Assembly: GCA_012032855.1 (NCBI GenBank)
Contig: JAAUQA010000069.1
Span: 1 to 10,587, forward strand
Direction: 5' to 3'
Source: Candidatus Competibacteraceae bacterium
GTDB taxonomy: Bacteria; Pseudomonadota; Gammaproteobacteria; Competibacterales; Competibacteraceae
Length of the DNA stretch: 10,587 bases
Shown here: positions 8,046 through 10,587 of the stretch, one piece after another
Layout: each line of letters starts with the position of its first letter
Numbering within the stretch: the first letter of the stretch is position 1
Notes under the pieces: generated by a model
Told to the model about the DNA's origin: nothing
Seen by the model: the letters and a program-made list of their open reading frames with translations, nothing else
Database searches by the model: none
Made by a program: the position numbers and the translations under genes

Positions 8046-8060
8046 GGAGTGATCAACCCC

Positions 8061-8085
8061 ATGCCTTTTCTTGATGGAAGGGCAT
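8061..8085 (+). other. 10-bp hairpin just after rpsJ
   Basis: Arms ATGCCTTTTC (8061-8070) and GGAAGGGCAT (8076-8085) pair over 10 bp with two G-U pairs and a 5-nt loop TTGAT. There is no U-run after it, so it is more like a processing or translation-control structure than a terminator. The ATG of a 25-codon ORF (8061-8138) lies in its 5' arm. Confidence 0.55.
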
Positions 8086-8138
8086 CGGCAAACTGGTACG
8101 CGAATTACCTATTCCCTCCTAGTATAAGGTCGTTATAG
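8061..8138 (+). CDS. Possible 25-codon small ORF in the rpsJ-rplC gap
   Basis: An ATG at 8061 follows GAGGAG (8044-8049) at 11 nt and opens a 25-codon frame ending at TAG 8136-8138 ([20 protein letters not shown], then SIRSL). I do not recognise it. The ribosome-binding site is better than the one for rpsJ, and the start codon is inside a hairpin arm, so a leader peptide is conceivable. It could as easily be chance: the GAGGAG may be the remnant of an original rplC site. Confidence 0.25.
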   Translation: MPFLDGRASANWYANYLFPPSIRSL

Positions 8139-8153
8139 CGATAATACGCTATA
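8134..8153 (+). other. Perfect 7-bp inverted repeat
   Basis: TATAGCG (8134-8140) and CGCTATA (8147-8153) flank ATAATA; a G-U pair extends the stem by one. No T-run follows. It overlaps the stop of the 25-codon ORF. It may be an operator or an RNA hairpin. Confidence 0.45.
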
Positions 8154-8190
8154 GGGCCACTCCTGGGTTCGGGGGCAGCAGCTTGTGTCG

Positions 8191-8220
8191 TTGTCAGGAA
8201 TTATACAGCCACTTTATAAC
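8191..8220 (+). promoter_or_regulatory. Candidate internal promoter upstream of rplC
   Basis: TTGTCA (8191-8196, 5 of 6 to consensus) lies 18 nt before TATAAC (8215-8220, 5 of 6). Transcription would start near 8227 and leave a leader of about 60 nt before rplC. The position suggests rplC and the genes after it can be transcribed apart from rpsJ. The call rests on motif match only. Confidence 0.5.
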
Positions 8221-8288
8221 AAGAACTGGTGTATGAGGGTGCCATCCCTCCTCTGGCCTATTGCAGTTGAATTGAAGAGGTTTTGCCA

Positions 8289-8933
8289 ATGGCAATTGGA
8301 TTGATTGGTCGCAAGGCGGGCATGACCCGCGTTTTTACGGAAGAAGGCGCTTCTGTGCCGGTGACCGTGATCGAAGTGGAACCCAATCGCGTTACCCAGG
8401 TAAAAACCGTCGCTATAGACGGATATCGGGCCTTACAGGTCACCGCAGGTAGCCGCCGTCCCTCCCGAGTCAACAAACCGGAGTTAGGCCACTTTGCTAA
8501 AGCAGGTGTCGAGCCTGGCCGAGGCTTGTGGGAATTTCGTCTTGCCGAAGGTGAAGGCAATGAGATTCAAGTCGGAGCCGAGTTCGGGGTGGATTTATTT
8601 GATGCTGGCCAGAAAGTGGATGTCATCGGTACATCGATCGGTAAAGGATTCGCCGGCACGATTAAGCGCCATCACTTTAGAGGTCAACGGAATAGTCACG
8701 GTAATTCATTGTCACACCGTGTCCCCGGTTCAATTGGGCAAAACCAGTCGCCAGGACGAGTTTTCAAGGGTAAAAAAATGGCCGGTCAGCTAGGAGCGGC
8801 CCGCCGTAGCATATTAAACCTTGAAGTGGTCAGGGTCGATAAAGAACGCCATCTGCTGTTGATCAAAGGTGCGGTTCCAGGCGCTAAAGGCGGTGATCTG
8901 ATTATCCGCCCCAGCGTTAAAGCGCGTCGTTAG
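8289..8933 (+). CDS. rplC: 50S ribosomal protein L3
   Basis: L3 is an early-assembly 50S protein that reaches toward the peptidyl-transferase centre. The protein is complete at 214 residues (E. coli 209). It starts [16 protein letters not shown] at ATG 8289, with AAGAGG at 8275-8280, 8 nt upstream; the in-frame TTG at 8283 is too close to that site. The central extension is intact: [17 protein letters not shown], then [21 protein letters not shown], which holds the Gln around residue 151 that PrmB methylates in relatives. The C-terminus ends [15 protein letters not shown]. The gene is preceded by an atypical long spacer and followed by rplD after 15 nt. Codon use is mixed at third positions (20 C, 13 T in the first 60 codons). 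Confidence 0.99.
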   Translation: MAIGLIGRKAGMTRVFTEEGASVPVTVIEVEPNRVTQVKTVAIDGYRALQVTAGSRRPSRVNKPELGHFAKAGVEPGRGLWEFRLAEGEGNEIQVGAEFGVDLFDAGQKVDVIGTSIGKGFAGTIKRHHFRGQRNSHGNSLSHRVPGSIGQNQSPGRVFKGKKMAGQLGAARRSILNLEVVRVDKERHLLLIKGAVPGAKGGDLIIRPSVKARR

Positions 8934-8948
8934 TTGAAGGAGCCCTTA

Positions 8949-9575
8949 ATGGAACTTTCCATAAAAAGTACCCAAGAACAAGCCGCCGCCGACACTGTGA
9001 TGGTTGCGGATGAGATATTCGCGCGAGATTTCAACGAATCGCTGATCCATCAAGTGGTCGTGGCGCATCTGGCAGGTGCTCGCTCAGGGACCCGAGCGCA
9101 GAAGACTCGTTCCGAAGTTAGAGGTGGCGGTGCTAAGCCTTGGCGACAGAAGGGCACAGGACGGGCGCGTGCAGGCACGATTCGCAGTCCCCTCTGGCGT
9201 GGCGGTGGCGTCACTTTTGCTGCAAAACCGCAAGACCATGGGCAAAAGGTCAACAAAAAAATGTATCGTGCGGCCATGCGCGCCATCCTATCAGAGTTGG
9301 TTCGCCAGGATCGTTTGCTGATTGTTGACGAACTGAGCATTGAGACGCCGAAAACTAAAGTGATTCGGGCCTATCTGGATAGTTTAGGTATCGGTAGCAG
9401 CGCTCTTTTGGTAACAGCAGGTCCGCTGGATCACAACTTGTACTTGTCGGCACGGAATCTACCTTACATCGACGTTTGTAATGTCACTGCGTTGAATCCG
9501 GTTAACTTGATTCGTTTCGACAAGGTGATCCTGACTAAGGCTGGGTTGCAACAAGTAGGGGAGTGGCTGTCGTGA
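8949..9575 (+). CDS. rplD: 50S ribosomal protein L4
   Basis: L4 lines part of the nascent-chain exit tunnel, and in E. coli it also represses its own operon. The 208-residue protein is complete. I chose ATG 8949 because AAGGAG (8937-8942) lies 6 nt upstream. The long basic tunnel loop is intact at residues about 42-98 ([40 protein letters not shown]). The C-terminal domain carries [24 protein letters not shown] as fragments typical of the family. The stop overlaps the GTG of rplW (GTGA, 9572-9575), suggesting coupled translation. The upstream spacer before rplC could be a site for L4 control, but nothing in the sequence proves this. Confidence 0.99.
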   Translation: MELSIKSTQEQAAADTVMVADEIFARDFNESLIHQVVVAHLAGARSGTRAQKTRSEVRGGGAKPWRQKGTGRARAGTIRSPLWRGGGVTFAAKPQDHGQKVNKKMYRAAMRAILSELVRQDRLLIVDELSIETPKTKVIRAYLDSLGIGSSALLVTAGPLDHNLYLSARNLPYIDVCNVTALNPVNLIRFDKVILTKAGLQQVGEWLS

Positions 9576-9864
9576 ATCAGGAACGGTTGATGACCATTTT
9601 GCTGGCCCCGCATGTGTCTGAAAAAGTACCCGGGTAGCCGATGCACATAATCAATTCGTCTTTAAGGTTGTTAAGAACGCGACTAAGCCTGAGATCAAGC
9701 GGGCTGTGGAATTGATGTTCTCTGTCAACGTGGAAACCGTCACGGTTGTCAATGTCAAGGGCAAGAGCAAGCGATTCGGCGCTATCCAGGGTAGACGCTC
9801 AGATTGGAAAAAGGCTTATGTCTCCCTCAAAGAGGGACAGGAAATTCAGTTCATTGCTGAATAA
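9572..9864 (+). pseudogene. rplW: 50S ribosomal protein L23; one-base frameshift
   Basis: L23 sits at the exit-tunnel mouth and docks trigger factor and SRP. The GTG start at 9572 overlaps the rplD stop. The first codons give [18 protein letters not shown], a normal L23 N-terminus, then the frame stops at TAG 9635-9637. The correct frame resumes at 9634 with [13 protein letters not shown] and continues through [39 protein letters not shown] to TAA 9862-9864. One base is missing near 9628-9632; an extra A after GTA 9626-9628 would give SEKVTRVAD and a protein of 97 residues (E. coli has 100). The downstream part is fully conserved, and L23 is strongly conserved across bacteria, so a missing base in the assembly is likelier than a dead gene. 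Identity is firm. Confidence 0.95.
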
Positions 9865-9904
9865 GCACCGGTTACTGCTGGAGTAGATTGTAAGGTTATT
9901 ACCT

Positions 9905-10587
9905 ATGGCTATCGTCAAACAAAAACCGACCTCACCGGGACGCCGTTTCGTCGTTAAAATAACGACGCCGGGTCTACATAAGGGCGAACCCCATAAAGCC
10001 TTACTGGATAGGAAAACCAGAAAAGGGGGGCGTAACAACCAAGGGCGTATTACTACTCGGCATCAAGGTGGTGGGCATAAACAACACTATCGGATCATCG
10101 ATTTTAAACGCAATAAGGACAGCATCCCGGCCTTAGTAGAACGGCTGGAATACGATCCCAATCGCAGCGCGCATATTGCGTTGTTGTGTTATGCGGACGG
10201 TGAGCGGCGCTACATCATCGCTCCTCGTGGCGTTGAAGCTGGTGCCATGCTGATTTCAGGCATTGCGGCGCCGATCAAACCCGGTAATTCATTGCCGCTG
10301 CGTAATATCCCGGTAGGCAGCGTCGTCCATTGCATTGAGATGAAGTCGGGCAAAGGCGCCCAGCTGGCCCGTAGCGCCGGTGCTTCCGCGCAGTTGGTGG
10401 CGCGTGAAGGCGTATACGCCAGTTTACGCTTACGCTCCGGTGAAATCCGTAGAATCCACGTCGACTGTAAAGCAACCATTGGTGAGGTTGGCAATGGCAG
10501 TCATGCGTTGCGTTCATTAGGCAAGGCTGGGGCCAAGCGTTGGCGCGGTATCCGTCCGACCGTGCGTGGCGTGGCGATGAACCCGGT
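9905..10587 (+). CDS. rplB: 50S ribosomal protein L2, 5' part; 3' end outside window
   Basis: L2 is needed for subunit association and peptidyl-transferase activity. The frame is open from ATG 9905 to the window edge, giving about 227 residues of an expected 273 or so. TAAGG at 9891-9895 lies 9 nt upstream. Conserved segments in order are [83 protein letters not shown], and [22 protein letters not shown]. The window ends just before the expected DHPHGGG motif with the key His. No frameshift is seen in this part, unlike rplW 40 nt upstream. Confidence 0.98.
   Translation, partial: MAIVKQKPTSPGRRFVVKITTPGLHKGEPHKALLDRKTRKGGRNNQGRITTRHQGGGHKQHYRIIDFKRNKDSIPALVERLEYDPNRSAHIALLCYADGERRYIIAPRGVEAGAMLISGIAAPIKPGNSLPLRNIPVGSVVHCIEMKSGKGAQLARSAGASAQLVAREGVYASLRLRSGEIRRIHVDCKATIGEVGNGSHALRSLGKAGAKRWRGIRPTVRGVAMNP

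Larger units (their letters stand above)
8046..8288 (+). other. Unusual 243-nt spacer between rpsJ and rplC
   Basis: rpsJ and rplC are normally separated by a few tens of bases. Here the gap is 243 nt. It starts with GAGGAG (8044-8049), which would suit an adjacent gene, then holds a strong hairpin at 8061-8085, a perfect hairpin at 8134-8153, a promoter-like pair at 8191-8220 and a small inverted repeat GAGGG-tgccat-CCCTC at 8235-8250. The rplC Shine-Dalgarno (AAGAGG, 8275-8280) ends it. No transposase, tRNA or clear protein homology is seen. It may be a small inserted element or a regulatory leader. Confidence 0.7.

Noticed and set aside
8165..8180. GGGTTCG stretch in the rpsJ-rplC gap as a tRNA T-arm remnant
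   Set aside because: No acceptor, D or anticodon arms can be built around it.

Overview
The window looks like a gammaproteobacterial chromosome of moderate GC content. The support is the adjacent fabA-fabB pair, the tRNA-Tyr/Gly/Thr-tuf order, and proteins that resemble their gammaproteobacterial counterparts along their length. There is no phage, transposase, CRISPR array or toxin-antitoxin module, and I see no convincing new biological system. The interest is in how ordinary genes are joined, broken or spaced.

Layout. Bases 2-1416 hold the 3' end of an alpha-E (DUF403) protein gene, overlapped by a transglutaminase-like gene. These are two members of the widespread but poorly understood ATP-grasp/alpha-E/transglutaminase cluster. 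Next come smpB (1512-1981) and a periplasmic YcbB/LdtD-type L,D-transpeptidase (2102-3832). A small NTF2/SnoaL-like gene lies on the minus strand (3853-4266). It is divergent from fabA-fabB (4366-6103), the pair that makes unsaturated fatty acids. A likely promoter at 6139-6167 leads into tRNA-Tyr, tRNA-Gly, tRNA-Thr and tuf (6183-7728). Only 5 nt after tuf the S10 operon starts: rpsJ, an unusual 243-nt gap, rplC, rplD, rplW and the 5' part of rplB, which runs off the end.

How the genes relate. Most of the window is translation machinery: three tRNAs, EF-Tu, ribosome rescue, and S10, L3, L4, L23 and L2. Fatty acid synthesis and cell-wall cross-linking make up most of the rest. The alpha-E/transglutaminase pair and the NTF2-like gene have no clear link to these.

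Oddities. (1) Four genes (smpB, ycbB, fabA, rplW) are broken by one-base indels. Nearly all are missing bases, several in homopolymers, and at least three of the four genes are usually essential or important, so sequencing error is the simplest reading. (2) A tuf that follows tRNA-Thr but runs straight into rpsJ is what recombination, or assembly collapse, between tufB and tufA would give; the segment from tRNA-Trp to fusA that normally separates them is absent. (3) Codon use inside tuf turns abruptly C-ending, unlike the ribosomal genes beside it. (4) The rpsJ-rplC gap contains hairpins, a small ORF and a promoter-like sequence.
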